Part shown: in pieces, positions 28,309 through 35,998 of the stretch | How positions within the stretch are numbered: position 1 is the first letter of the stretch | How the letters are laid out: each line of letters opens with the position of its first letter | Source of the DNA: Bradyrhizobium sp. CCBAU 53421 | GTDB lineage: Bacteria > Pseudomonadota > Alphaproteobacteria > Rhizobiales > Xanthobacteraceae | DNA: 64,000 nt | Assembly (NCBI RefSeq): GCF_015291625.1 | Contig: NZ_CP030047.1 | Location: 8,984,501-9,048,500, forward strand | Reading direction: 5' to 3' | Position numbers and translations under genes: made by a program | Notes under the pieces: generated by a model | Told to the model about the DNA's origin: nothing | What the model saw: the letters and a program-made list of their open reading frames with translations, nothing else | The model's database searches: none

Positions 28309-31300
28309 TCATGCAACGTGTTGCTGACGCGTCTCCGGCTCGGCCTCGGTCGCGTCGGTATTCTCATCCGTCTGCGGCGCAGGGGCCGGCGCCGCGGCGG
28401 CGAGTTCCTTGGCCAAGGCGGTAGCGCCGACATAGTCGGTCTTGCCGGTGCCGAGCAGCGGCACCTTGTCGACGATTCGGATGTCGGCAGGCACCGCGAG
28501 TTCGGAAGCGCCGATGCTCTTGGCCTGGCGCTGCATCGCGGCGCGGTCGGCGTCCTTCTGCGTGGTCAGCAGCACGATGCGTTCGCCCTTGCGCTGATCG
28601 GGCAGCGTGACCGCAACCGACGTCGCCTGCGGCCAGATCGCGGCCGCGATCGCCTCCACCGCCGACAACGAGACCATCTCGCCGGCGATCTTGGCGAAGC
28701 GCTTGGCGCGGCCCTTGATCGCGATGAAACCCTGCGCGTCGATCGAGACGATGTCGCCGGTGTCGTGCCAGCCCTCGGGCAGCGGCTCCAGCACGCCAGG
28801 ATTCTCGGCGCGGAGGTAGCCGATCATCACGTTCGGACCCTTCACCGACAGCCGGCCGCCCTCCTCGATGCCGGGGACCGGATCGAGGCGATACTGCATC
28901 AGCGGCGAGATGCGGCCGACGGTGCCCTGGCGGTTCGCCATCGGCGTGTTCATCGCCAGCACCGGCGCGGTCTCGGTGACGCCGTAGCCCTCGAGGATGC
29001 GGATGCCGTAGCGCTCCATGTAGATCTGACGGGTGCGCTCCTTCACCGCTTCCGCGCCGGCAATCACCAGCCGCAGCGTGCGGAAGTCATAGGCGTGCGC
29101 CGAGCGGGCGTAGCCGGTGAGGAAGGTGTCGGTGCCGAACAGGATGGTGGCGCCGGTCTGGTAGATCAGCTCGGGCACGATCCGGTAGTGCAGCGGCGAC
29201 GGATACATGAAGATCGGGATGCCGCCGAGGAGCGGCATCATCATGCCGCCGGTCAGACCGAACGAGTGGAACACCGGCAGGACGTTGAACACCTTGTCGT
29301 TGGCATTGGCATCGACCCGCGCCAGCGCCTGCGCCGCGTTGGCGAGGATGTTGCGATGGGACAGCACGACACCCTTCGGTGTGCCTTCCGAGCCCGAGGT
29401 GAACAGCACGACCGCGGGATCGTTGGCCTGGCGCACGACGCGCGGCGCAATGCCGGCGCGGAAGCCCGCGATCTTGTCGGCGAGGCTGATGCCGGCCCTG
29501 ATATCCTCGAGATAGACGACGCGCGCCTGGCCCGCCATCGCCGCGATCAGCTTGTCGAGCTTGCCCTTCTCGATGAAGGCCTGCGAGGTCAGCACAGTCT
29601 TGACCTGCGCTGCCTTCATCGCGGCCAGCACGTTGACTGGACCTGCCGAGAAGTTGAGCATCGCCGGCACGCGGCCGATGGTCTGCAGCGCCATGAACAC
29701 GACGGCGACGCCGGCCGAGTTCGGCAGCAGCACGCCGACATTCTCGCCCACCGAAGTCCCCTGCTCGAGCTTGTGGCTCAACACCTGCGCGCCGAGGATC
29801 AGCTTGCGATAGGTCAGCTTGGTGCCGAGCGCGTCCTCGATGATCGGCTTGCCGGTGTCGCGGTCGCGATAGGCGTGGCCGAGGCCCTCGAACAGCGTCT
29901 GGTCGAGCATCGCGTTCTGCACCATGGCGTCGATCATGACGTCCTGCAGCGCGGCGCCGGCGGCGTTGCGGCGCGCCTTGCCCCGCAACGACTGGTCGAC
30001 CGGCAGCTTCACCGGCGGCAGGATCGAGATCGTCACCTTGGGGAACCAGGAGCGCTTGATCTCGCCGTTCTTGAGATAGCTGAGATGCGAGCGCTGCGCG
30101 CCCTCGATGCGGACCGGCACGACGACCGCGTCGGCCTTGTCGGCGATCATCGCGGTACCGTCATAGACCTTCATCAGCGAACCGGAGACCGTGATGCGGC
30201 CTTCCGGGAAGATCACGACCGGCTCGCCGGCGGCAACCAGCTTGATCAGGTCGCGCGCGGCCAGCGGCTTGGACGGATCCATCGTGTAGTGCTTGATCAT
30301 CTTCAGGAACGGCTTGGCCCACCACGCCTTGGCGATGCCGGTATCCACCGCGAAGCTCGCGTCGATCGGCAGCATGGCGTGCAGCAGCGGGCCGTCGACC
30401 AGGCTGACATGGTTGGGCGCGATCAGCATCCGGGTGCCTTCAGGCGGCAGGTTCTCCATGCCGCGCACCTCGAGCCGGAACAGCGCGCGGAACAGCAGCG
30501 CGCCGAAATCGCGCACGCCCTCCTTGCCCCATTTGGTCAGCACGAACCAGACGGTGCCGAAGCTCGCGATCGCGAGACCGAAGAAGATCCAGGCGATCGG
30601 CAGGCCGGCAGCCTGCAGCGCGCCGACGAACACCGCGCCGGCCACCATGAAGCCGGCCTGCAGGATGTTGCCGGCGGCGATGATGCGGGCGCGCTCGGAC
30701 GGCGCGGTCCAGGCCTGCACGGCGGCAAACGACGGCACCACGAACAGGCCGCCGCCGAACGCGAACAGGAAGAAATCGGCCAGCATGCGGAAGCCGCCGA
30801 ACGAGGTCGCGAACGCGGCCGCGGTGACGTCCTTGCCGAGCGAGGTGGTGGCGATCGCAAGTGCGAGGTCGAGGCCGATCACGCCCATCACGATGGCGCC
30901 GATCGGCACCAGTGCGAGATTCGGGCGGACGTGGCTGAGCTGCGCGGCGAACAGCGAGCCGGCGGCGATGCCGATCGCGAACACGGCGAGGCACAGCGTG
31001 ACCACGCCCTCGGTGCCGCCGACGCCTTCCTTGATCAGCGCGGGCAGCAGCGACAGCACGATCGCGCCGACCATCCAGAACCAGGACACGATCACCATGC
31101 CGTCCCACAGCCTCGGCTCGGCATAGAGCGACTTCAACAGGCGTACCGTCGAGGTCCAGGGATTCCTGGTGATCGGCAGATCTGGCGCGGAGGGCTGCGT
31201 CACCGGAATCCGCGACGCAAATCCCCAGGACAGCACCGACAGGCCGACCACGGCCGCACAGATCCAGCCCATGTGGCTGGCGCCCGCAACGAACATGCCA

Positions 31301-31776
31301 CCCGCGATGGTGCCGATCAGGATCGCCATGAAGGTCGCGCCCTCGACCAGCGCGTTGCCGGTCGCGAGCTCGGAGACCGACAGCTGGTCCGGCAGCACGG
31401 CATATTTCACCGGACCGAACAGCGCGGCGACGATGCCGAACAGCGCCAGCGCGATGAACAGCAGCGGGATCGAATGGGTGAAGAAGCCGGCTGCGGCAAA
31501 GGCTGCGGCGAAGATCTCGAAGAACTTCAGCCGGCGCGCCACGACGGATTTGACATAGCGGTCGGCGAGCTCGCCGCCGAGCGCCGACAGCACGAAGAAC
31601 GGGAAGATGAACACCGCACCCGCGAGCTGGACCAGCGCCGGCCCCTGCTCGTTGGCGACGCCATACAGCAGCATGATGACCAGCGCGTTCTTCAAGACGT
31701 TGTCGTTCAGCGCCGAGCAGAACTGCGACCAGAACAGCGGCGCGAAGCGGCGGGACGTCATCAATTCCTTGATCAT
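28309..31776 (-). CDS. LplT-PlsC-acyl-ACP/CoA ligase fusion (Aas-type phospholipid repair protein)
   Basis: 1155 residues with three domains. 1-420: an LplT-like MFS flippase (about 12 helices, opening SQFCSALNDNVLKNALV). 440-630: a PlsC acyltransferase with NHVSLVDG (about 454-461) and FPEGRITV. 640-1140: an AMP-forming acyl ligase with the P-loop-like FTSGSEGTPKG (about 790) and GYGVTETAP. In E. coli LplT and Aas are two proteins that re-import and re-acylate lysophosphatidylethanolamine; here they are one chain. A good ribosome site (AAGGAA) precedes the ATG. The C-terminus is Glu/Thr-rich. Confidence 0.92.
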   Translation of the reverse strand: MIKELMTSRRFAPLFWSQFCSALNDNVLKNALVIMLLYGVANEQGPALVQLAGAVFIFPFFVLSALGGELADRYVKSVVARRLKFFEIFAAAFAAAGFFTHSIPLLFIALALFGIVAALFGPVKYAVLPDQLSVSELATGNALVEGATFMAILIGTIAGGMFVAGASHMGWICAAVVGLSVLSWGFASRIPVTQPSAPDLPITRNPWTSTVRLLKSLYAEPRLWDGMVIVSWFWMVGAIVLSLLPALIKEGVGGTEGVVTLCLAVFAIGIAAGSLFAAQLSHVRPNLALVPIGAIVMGVIGLDLALAIATTSLGKDVTAAAFATSFGGFRMLADFFLFAFGGGLFVVPSFAAVQAWTAPSERARIIAAGNILQAGFMVAGAVFVGALQAAGLPIAWIFFGLAIASFGTVWFVLTKWGKEGVRDFGALLFRALFRLEVRGMENLPPEGTRMLIAPNHVSLVDGPLLHAMLPIDASFAVDTGIAKAWWAKPFLKMIKHYTMDPSKPLAARDLIKLVAAGEPVVIFPEGRITVSGSLMKVYDGTAMIADKADAVVVPVRIEGAQRSHLSYLKNGEIKRSWFPKVTISILPPVKLPVDQSLRGKARRNAAGAALQDVMIDAMVQNAMLDQTLFEGLGHAYRDRDTGKPIIEDALGTKLTYRKLILGAQVLSHKLEQGTSVGENVGVLLPNSAGVAVVFMALQTIGRVPAMLNFSAGPVNVLAAMKAAQVKTVLTSQAFIEKGKLDKLIAAMAGQARVVYLEDIRAGISLADKIAGFRAGIAPRVVRQANDPAVVLFTSGSEGTPKGVVLSHRNILANAAQALARVDANANDKVFNVLPVFHSFGLTGGMMMPLLGGIPIFMYPSPLHYRIVPELIYQTGATILFGTDTFLTGYARSAHAYDFRTLRLVIAGAEAVKERTRQIYMERYGIRILEGYGVTETAPVLAMNTPMANRQGTVGRISPLMQYRLDPVPGIEEGGRLSVKGPNVMIGYLRAENPGVLEPLPEGWHDTGDIVSIDAQGFIAIKGRAKRFAKIAGEMVSLSAVEAIAAAIWPQATSVAVTLPDQRKGERIVLLTTQKDADRAAMQRQAKSIGASELAVPADIRIVDKVPLLGTGKTDYVGATALAKELAAAAPAPAPQTDENTDATEAEPETRQQHVA

Positions 31777-32056
31777 GACCGGTTCCTTGGGTTAGCGCGC
31801 ACGGCGCTGGCAGGTCTGCGAGTGCGAGAGAATGGGGGCGTGGTGAAAATGACGGGTATGCCGCAGCCTTTAGTCTTTTCCGCAACGTATCGGTTCGAAC
31901 CGGCGTGGATCGGCCGCACCGGAAGGCCGCGACAATGCCCGGCAGAGATGTACGAGACCTTATCCAGGGTTGTGGTCGATCGACATCGAAACGGGCTCGC
32001 GAGGGACATGGTGAGTGCTTCGTTGAGGTTTCGGTGACAATTGCGGCCTGGCCGCT

Positions 32057-32317
32057 TCAGGTCAGTTCACTCAAGCCGCCGAACGGCGACCATCGGCAGT
32101 TGCGCGACTTGCACTGGCCGCCGCCGCTTGCAGCCGCCGGGCGCGGCGCGCGCCGGTCGGCGCGCCGCTGCTCCAGGACGCCCGCGACGTCGCAGGCACG
32201 AGCGATCCGCTCGATCGGCGCCATCGCCGGTGAGAGAATGGCGCGGCCAAAGCCCTTCACGAGCTCGATCGCGTCATCGACAAAGGTGGTGGTCAATTGA
32301 AGTGCTAGGGTCTGCAT
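32057..32317 (-). CDS. small protein divergent from TetR regulator, unknown
   Basis: 86 residues with a strong ribosome site (TAGGAGG, 8 nt before ATG) and GC-biased third codon positions, both signs of a real gene. The N-terminal half is amphipathic (VDDAIELVKGFGRAIL); the C-terminal half is Arg/Ala-rich with two cysteines. I recognise no family. It faces away from the TetR gene across a 52-bp gap that holds an operator-like palindrome, so it is the likely direct target. The gap to the fusion gene downstream (31777-32056) shows nothing clear. Confidence 0.6.
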   Translation of the reverse strand: MQTLALQLTTTFVDDAIELVKGFGRAILSPAMAPIERIARACDVAGVLEQRRADRRAPRPAAASGGGQCKSRNCRWSPFGGLSELT

Positions 32318-32339
32318 CTGAGTGGCCTCCTATGCCAAC

Positions 32340-32383
32340 TTGAGCAACGCTCAAATTAGTAGCTCGAAAATGAACATTGTTCA
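32340..32383. promoter_or_regulatory. two similar operator-like palindromes at the TetR start
   Basis: TTGAGCAACGCTCAA (32340-32354) and TGAACATTGTTCA (32371-32383) share the pattern TGA.C-NNN-G.TCA, with centres 30 bp apart, about three helical turns. The second overlaps the regulator's own start codon. The arrangement suits autorepression and control of the divergent small gene. Confidence 0.6.
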
Positions 32384-32996
32384 AGAAGAATCGCGACGGG
32401 ATCGAAAAAAGCTTCAGCGGCGCGTGCTGCTGATCGAGATCGCGCGCCGGTACATTGCAACTAAAGGATTGAGATCATTGAAGGTTCGTGATGTCGCCGA
32501 GGCCGCCGGCTGCTCCATCGGCAGCGTCTATAATGAGTTCGGCGACTTCGACGGCCTGATCCTGACCGTGAACCGGGAGACCGTTCAGGCCCTGAGCGTA
32601 CGGCTCAAGGCGGTTCCGGCCGACGATCCCCTGCGCCAGCTGCACGGGCTTGCGGACGCCTATCTCGGCTTCGCCACCGAGCACGCCAACCTGCTGCGCT
32701 CGCTGTTCGAGCACCGGATGGAGGACGACCGGCCGTTTCCGGAAGATATCCTGGTGATGGTGATGGATGCCTTCGCGCTGATGCATGCGCCGCTGGTGCG
32801 GTTGTTGCCGGGTCGCGATCGCGACGACGTCGCGCTGCTGTCGCGGATGATGTTCTCTGCGGTTCACGGCATCATCTCGCTCGGCCTCGAGGAGCGCATG
32901 GTCGCGGTGCCGCCGGAGAGGCTGCGCGAACGCCTCGCGCAGTTCGTCGACACGCATCTTGCCGGGCTCGGCGTATCGCGTGGCGATCAGGTTTGA
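32370..32996 (+). CDS. TetR-family transcription regulator
   Basis: 208 residues. The helix-turn-helix is at about 33-52 (KVRDVAEAAGCSIGSVYNEF), the rest is the helical ligand and dimer domain. I start at ATG 32370 (MNIVQEESRRDRKK) rather than 32322, because the upstream stretch contains the palindromic operator. The ligand is unknown; position next to a phospholipid acyltransferase hints at a fatty-acid-type signal, but that is inference. The end overlaps the convergent winged-helix gene by 10 bp. Confidence 0.88.
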   Translation: MNIVQEESRRDRKKLQRRVLLIEIARRYIATKGLRSLKVRDVAEAAGCSIGSVYNEFGDFDGLILTVNRETVQALSVRLKAVPADDPLRQLHGLADAYLGFATEHANLLRSLFEHRMEDDRPFPEDILVMVMDAFALMHAPLVRLLPGRDRDDVALLSRMMFSAVHGIISLGLEERMVAVPPERLRERLAQFVDTHLAGLGVSRGDQV

Positions 32997-33991
32997 TTGT
33001 GCGCGACGCGTCCGGGATGGGCGAGTGTCCAGAGCGGTTCAAGGAACACCACCCCGGTGCCGCCTTCGCGGAAGATCAGCTTGAACTCGATCCGTCCGTC
33101 CGCGGTGATGGAAGCGGAATGCAGTCCCGCATTGCCGTCATATCGCAGGATGCCGTCCAGAACGTACCCGGTGAAACCGCCGGAGAAGCCAGGGCCAGGC
33201 GTGCGGCTGTGCGGCATGGCCGGTCCGTTCACGAGATAGCCGGTAACGACGCCGTCCCGGTCGACACCTGTGACGATCATCATGAATTGGCGATGCGAAT
33301 TGATCCATCCCTCGTGGCTCACCCACACGCCGAGAAAGCGGCGGACATCGTCCGGCACGTCGCTTGCCGGCGCGCGAACACGAAAGGCAGGAAGCGGCAA
33401 CTGCTTCTCCGCAGCCAGCGCGGCGATCCGTTCGACATCCCGATCCGGCACGATGCCGCGATCCTGCGGCGCAAGCCAGTTCACCAACTCCGCCAGAGGA
33501 TGCCGCATCCCATCGGCAATTGGTAATGCGACGAGAGCCGCCAAGGCGATCATCGACAGGCTCGAAACAAGCAGCCATCGGGGAAGCGCGGCCAGACGTA
33601 CCGCCACGCCGCGGGAAGTTGACGTCGCGCGCGGGACGTTGCTCTGTTCATGGTGGTACGACGGCAGAACAGGCTCGGCATCGAGCCGGTAACCCCGGCG
33701 AGATACCGTCTTAATGATGCGGTGGTCGTCATCCCGCAATTTCAGCCGCAGCTCGCGGACACATTGGACGAGCGAGTCGTCTGAAACGGCGACGTCGCCC
33801 CAGACTGCCGCGTGCAGATCCTGCTTGGAGATGAGCCGCCCGGCGTTGCTGGCGAGATGGCGGAGCACCGCGAAGGACTTCGGCCTGAGATCAAGGTCGA
33901 CGCCATTCACGCGCACAACGCCGCGGGCAAGGTCCAATACAAATGAATCAAATACCAAAACGGAATCAGTCGCCGGGTCCATAGAGGTCAC
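32987..33991 (-). CDS. ToxR/CadC-like membrane transcription regulator
   Basis: 334 residues. An OmpR-type winged helix (about 12-104, ending IIKTVSRRGYRL) is followed by a linker, a single membrane helix (138-158) and a periplasmic domain of about 175 residues. That domain opens with FLGVWVSHEGW and continues FMMIVTGVDRDGVVTGY, resembling a lipocalin-like beta-sheet domain. Known relatives bind DNA from the membrane and sense a periplasmic signal. It has no obvious target next to it. ATG 33982 is an alternative start. Confidence 0.85.
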   Translation of the reverse strand: MTSMDPATDSVLVFDSFVLDLARGVVRVNGVDLDLRPKSFAVLRHLASNAGRLISKQDLHAAVWGDVAVSDDSLVQCVRELRLKLRDDDHRIIKTVSRRGYRLDAEPVLPSYHHEQSNVPRATSTSRGVAVRLAALPRWLLVSSLSMIALAALVALPIADGMRHPLAELVNWLAPQDRGIVPDRDVERIAALAAEKQLPLPAFRVRAPASDVPDDVRRFLGVWVSHEGWINSHRQFMMIVTGVDRDGVVTGYLVNGPAMPHSRTPGPGFSGGFTGYVLDGILRYDGNAGLHSASITADGRIEFKLIFREGGTGVVFLEPLWTLAHPGRVAHNQT

Positions 33992-34133
33992 TCCATGCCC
34001 ACAGACGGCACCAATCCGGGAAATTTAGCAGGAAATTCGTCGTTCTGTCACTTCTTGATCAGGACTTCCCTGCGGCGAAGCCGATAGTCGAGAGCCGGCC
34101 CGGCGTCATTTCCGGGCCCGCAGGAGGTTGGCC

Positions 34134-35312
34134 ATGTCGAGGACGCGGTTTGCGGTGTTGACCGGGGTTGTTCTGACGCTCGCGGCGGTGCAATCGGGAC
34201 ATGTCCGGGCGCAGGACACCGTGAAGGTCGGGCTGGTGATGCCGCTGACCGGCGTTCTGGGGCCGGTCGGCAAGCAGGCTGTGGCGGGGGCGCGGCTCTA
34301 CATGGCGCAGCACGGCGACATGGTCGCCGGTCGCAAGATCGAATTGATCGTCCGGGATGACGCCAGCGTCCCCGACAATGCCAAGCGCATCGCGCAGGAG
34401 CTGATCGTCAACGACAAGGCCGCGATCCTCGGCGGCGGGCTGACGCCGAGCGTGCTCGCGCTCGCACCACTGGTCACCGAGAGCAAGACGGCAACCGTCG
34501 TCATGGTATCGGGCACATCGATCGTGACCGAGCGGTCGCCCTACTTCGTGCGCACCAGCTGGACGCACGCCCAGCAGGCCAGCGTGCTGGCGGATTGGGC
34601 GGCCAGGAACGGATCGAAGCGGGCTACCATCATTGCGTCCGACTGGGCACCCGGGCGTGAAGCCGCCGGCGTATTTTCGGAGAGCTTCACCGCGGCAGGC
34701 GGAGCGATCGTCGAAGCGCTGAAAGTGCCGCTGGCCAATCCCGACTTCGCGCCGTTCCTGCAGCGTGCACGGGACGGCAATCCCGATACCCTGTTCATTT
34801 TCGTTCCGACAAGCCAGGCCGGCATCCTGGCCAAGCAATTTGTCGAGCGTGGTCTGGACAAGAGCGGGATCAAGCTGATCGGCCCCGGCGACATCGCCGA
34901 TGATGAGGACCTGCCTGGGATGAGCGATGCCATGATCGGCACGATCACGGCGGGGTTCTACTCCGCCGCCCATCCATCCGACCTGAACCGCGACTATGTC
35001 GCAGCGTTCCGCAAGGCCAATGCCAACGTCCGACCGAACTTCATCAGCGTCAGCGCCTATGACGGCATGCATCTGATCTACGAGGCGCTGAAGGCGACCG
35101 GTGGCAAGACCAGCGGCGACGCGTTGATCGAAGCCATGAAGGGCACGGCCTGGGAAAGCCCGCGCGGCCCGATGTCGATCGACCCGAAGACGCGCGACGT
35201 CGTCCACGACATCTACATTCGCAGGGTCGAGAGGGTCGGCGGCGAGCTCTACAGCGTCGAGCACGAGACCTTCAAGGCCGTCAAGGACCCCGCCAAGATC
35301 GCGAACAAGTAA
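34134..35312 (+). CDS. branched-chain amino-acid-type ABC substrate-binding protein (second orphan)
   Basis: 392 residues. Signal peptide (about 1-24, ending VRAQD), then VKVGLVMPLTGVLGPVGKQAVAGA, typical of LivK-like type I binding proteins, and the hinge-side VSAYDGMHLIYEALKATGG. A GGAGG ribosome site precedes ATG 34134; the TTG two codons earlier is less likely. No transport genes are nearby. It is divergent from the ToxR-like gene, so that regulator might respond to or control it, which is speculation. Confidence 0.9.
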   Translation: MSRTRFAVLTGVVLTLAAVQSGHVRAQDTVKVGLVMPLTGVLGPVGKQAVAGARLYMAQHGDMVAGRKIELIVRDDASVPDNAKRIAQELIVNDKAAILGGGLTPSVLALAPLVTESKTATVVMVSGTSIVTERSPYFVRTSWTHAQQASVLADWAARNGSKRATIIASDWAPGREAAGVFSESFTAAGGAIVEALKVPLANPDFAPFLQRARDGNPDTLFIFVPTSQAGILAKQFVERGLDKSGIKLIGPGDIADDEDLPGMSDAMIGTITAGFYSAAHPSDLNRDYVAAFRKANANVRPNFISVSAYDGMHLIYEALKATGGKTSGDALIEAMKGTAWESPRGPMSIDPKTRDVVHDIYIRRVERVGGELYSVEHETFKAVKDPAKIANK

Positions 35313-35357
35313 GCCGGGCGTCGCGCAGCGGGCCGTGCCTGGCGTCGTGCCGACGCT

Positions 35358-35777
35358 TCAGACGCGGGTGCGGGCGATGGTGCCGGCGACGATCTGCATG
35401 GCGACGCCGAGCACCCAGCCCGCCATGATCGCCGCGGTCCAGGCGACGTCCGGCTCGGTCCGCAACACGATCACGCCGACCGAGAAGAACGCAACCATGG
35501 TCGCGAGGAAGGTGCCGATCGCGCTCAGCAGCTCCGCCGCGTCGATCTTGCGCGTCGAGGCGGCCTCCTTCGGATGGAAGAGCTTTGGCGGCGTATCGAT
35601 GCCGAGATAGAAGCCGATCGCGCCGCCCAGCATCATGATCAGCAGGAATGCCTGCGAGGTCAGCGCCGAGACGCTCGAGCCGACATGGATGGCGACGAAC
35701 AGGCCGCTTGCAGCACCCGCCAAGGCAAGACCGAAGCGCTCCAGGACATGGGCAAATTTTCTGACGCGGCTACGCAT
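35358..35777 (-). CDS. four-helix inner-membrane protein, unknown
   Basis: 139 residues with four hydrophobic segments (about 15-33, 41-60, 84-104, 112-133) separated by a polar loop around KLFHPKEAASTRKID. Both ends are basic, consistent with cytoplasmic N- and C-termini. I recognise no family; similar proteins are widespread in Bradyrhizobium. It is convergent with the binding-protein gene. Confidence 0.7.
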   Translation of the reverse strand: MRSRVRKFAHVLERFGLALAGAASGLFVAIHVGSSVSALTSQAFLLIMMLGGAIGFYLGIDTPPKLFHPKEAASTRKIDAAELLSAIGTFLATMVAFFSVGVIVLRTEPDVAWTAAIMAGWVLGVAMQIVAGTIARTRV

Positions 35778-35998
35778 TGCTGTGCCTCATCAATGAACTG
35801 CGCCGCTATCAGGCTAGGCCTTTTCGCAGCAACGCGAAAGCCGTCACCTCTCAAATGGCCGCGACCTCGTGACGCTTTTGTGCGCCAGTTCACACCGGCC
35901 GTGGCACAGAATGACTAAATACCGATCCAAGGTAGCAATCGAATCCGCTACTACTACGCTGCGCCCTTCGCTTCATTCATTTCAGCGAGCGTCTTGCA

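Noticed and set aside
31773..32009. A 78-residue minus-strand frame upstream of the acyltransferase fusion
   Set aside because: It overlaps the fusion start, lacks a ribosome site and shows no GC bias at third positions.
27562..32037. A 1491-codon open frame on the plus strand opposite the acyltransferase fusion
   Set aside because: It is antisense to a gene with clear domains; its composition is the Arg/His/Asp-rich pattern of a GC-skewed shadow frame.
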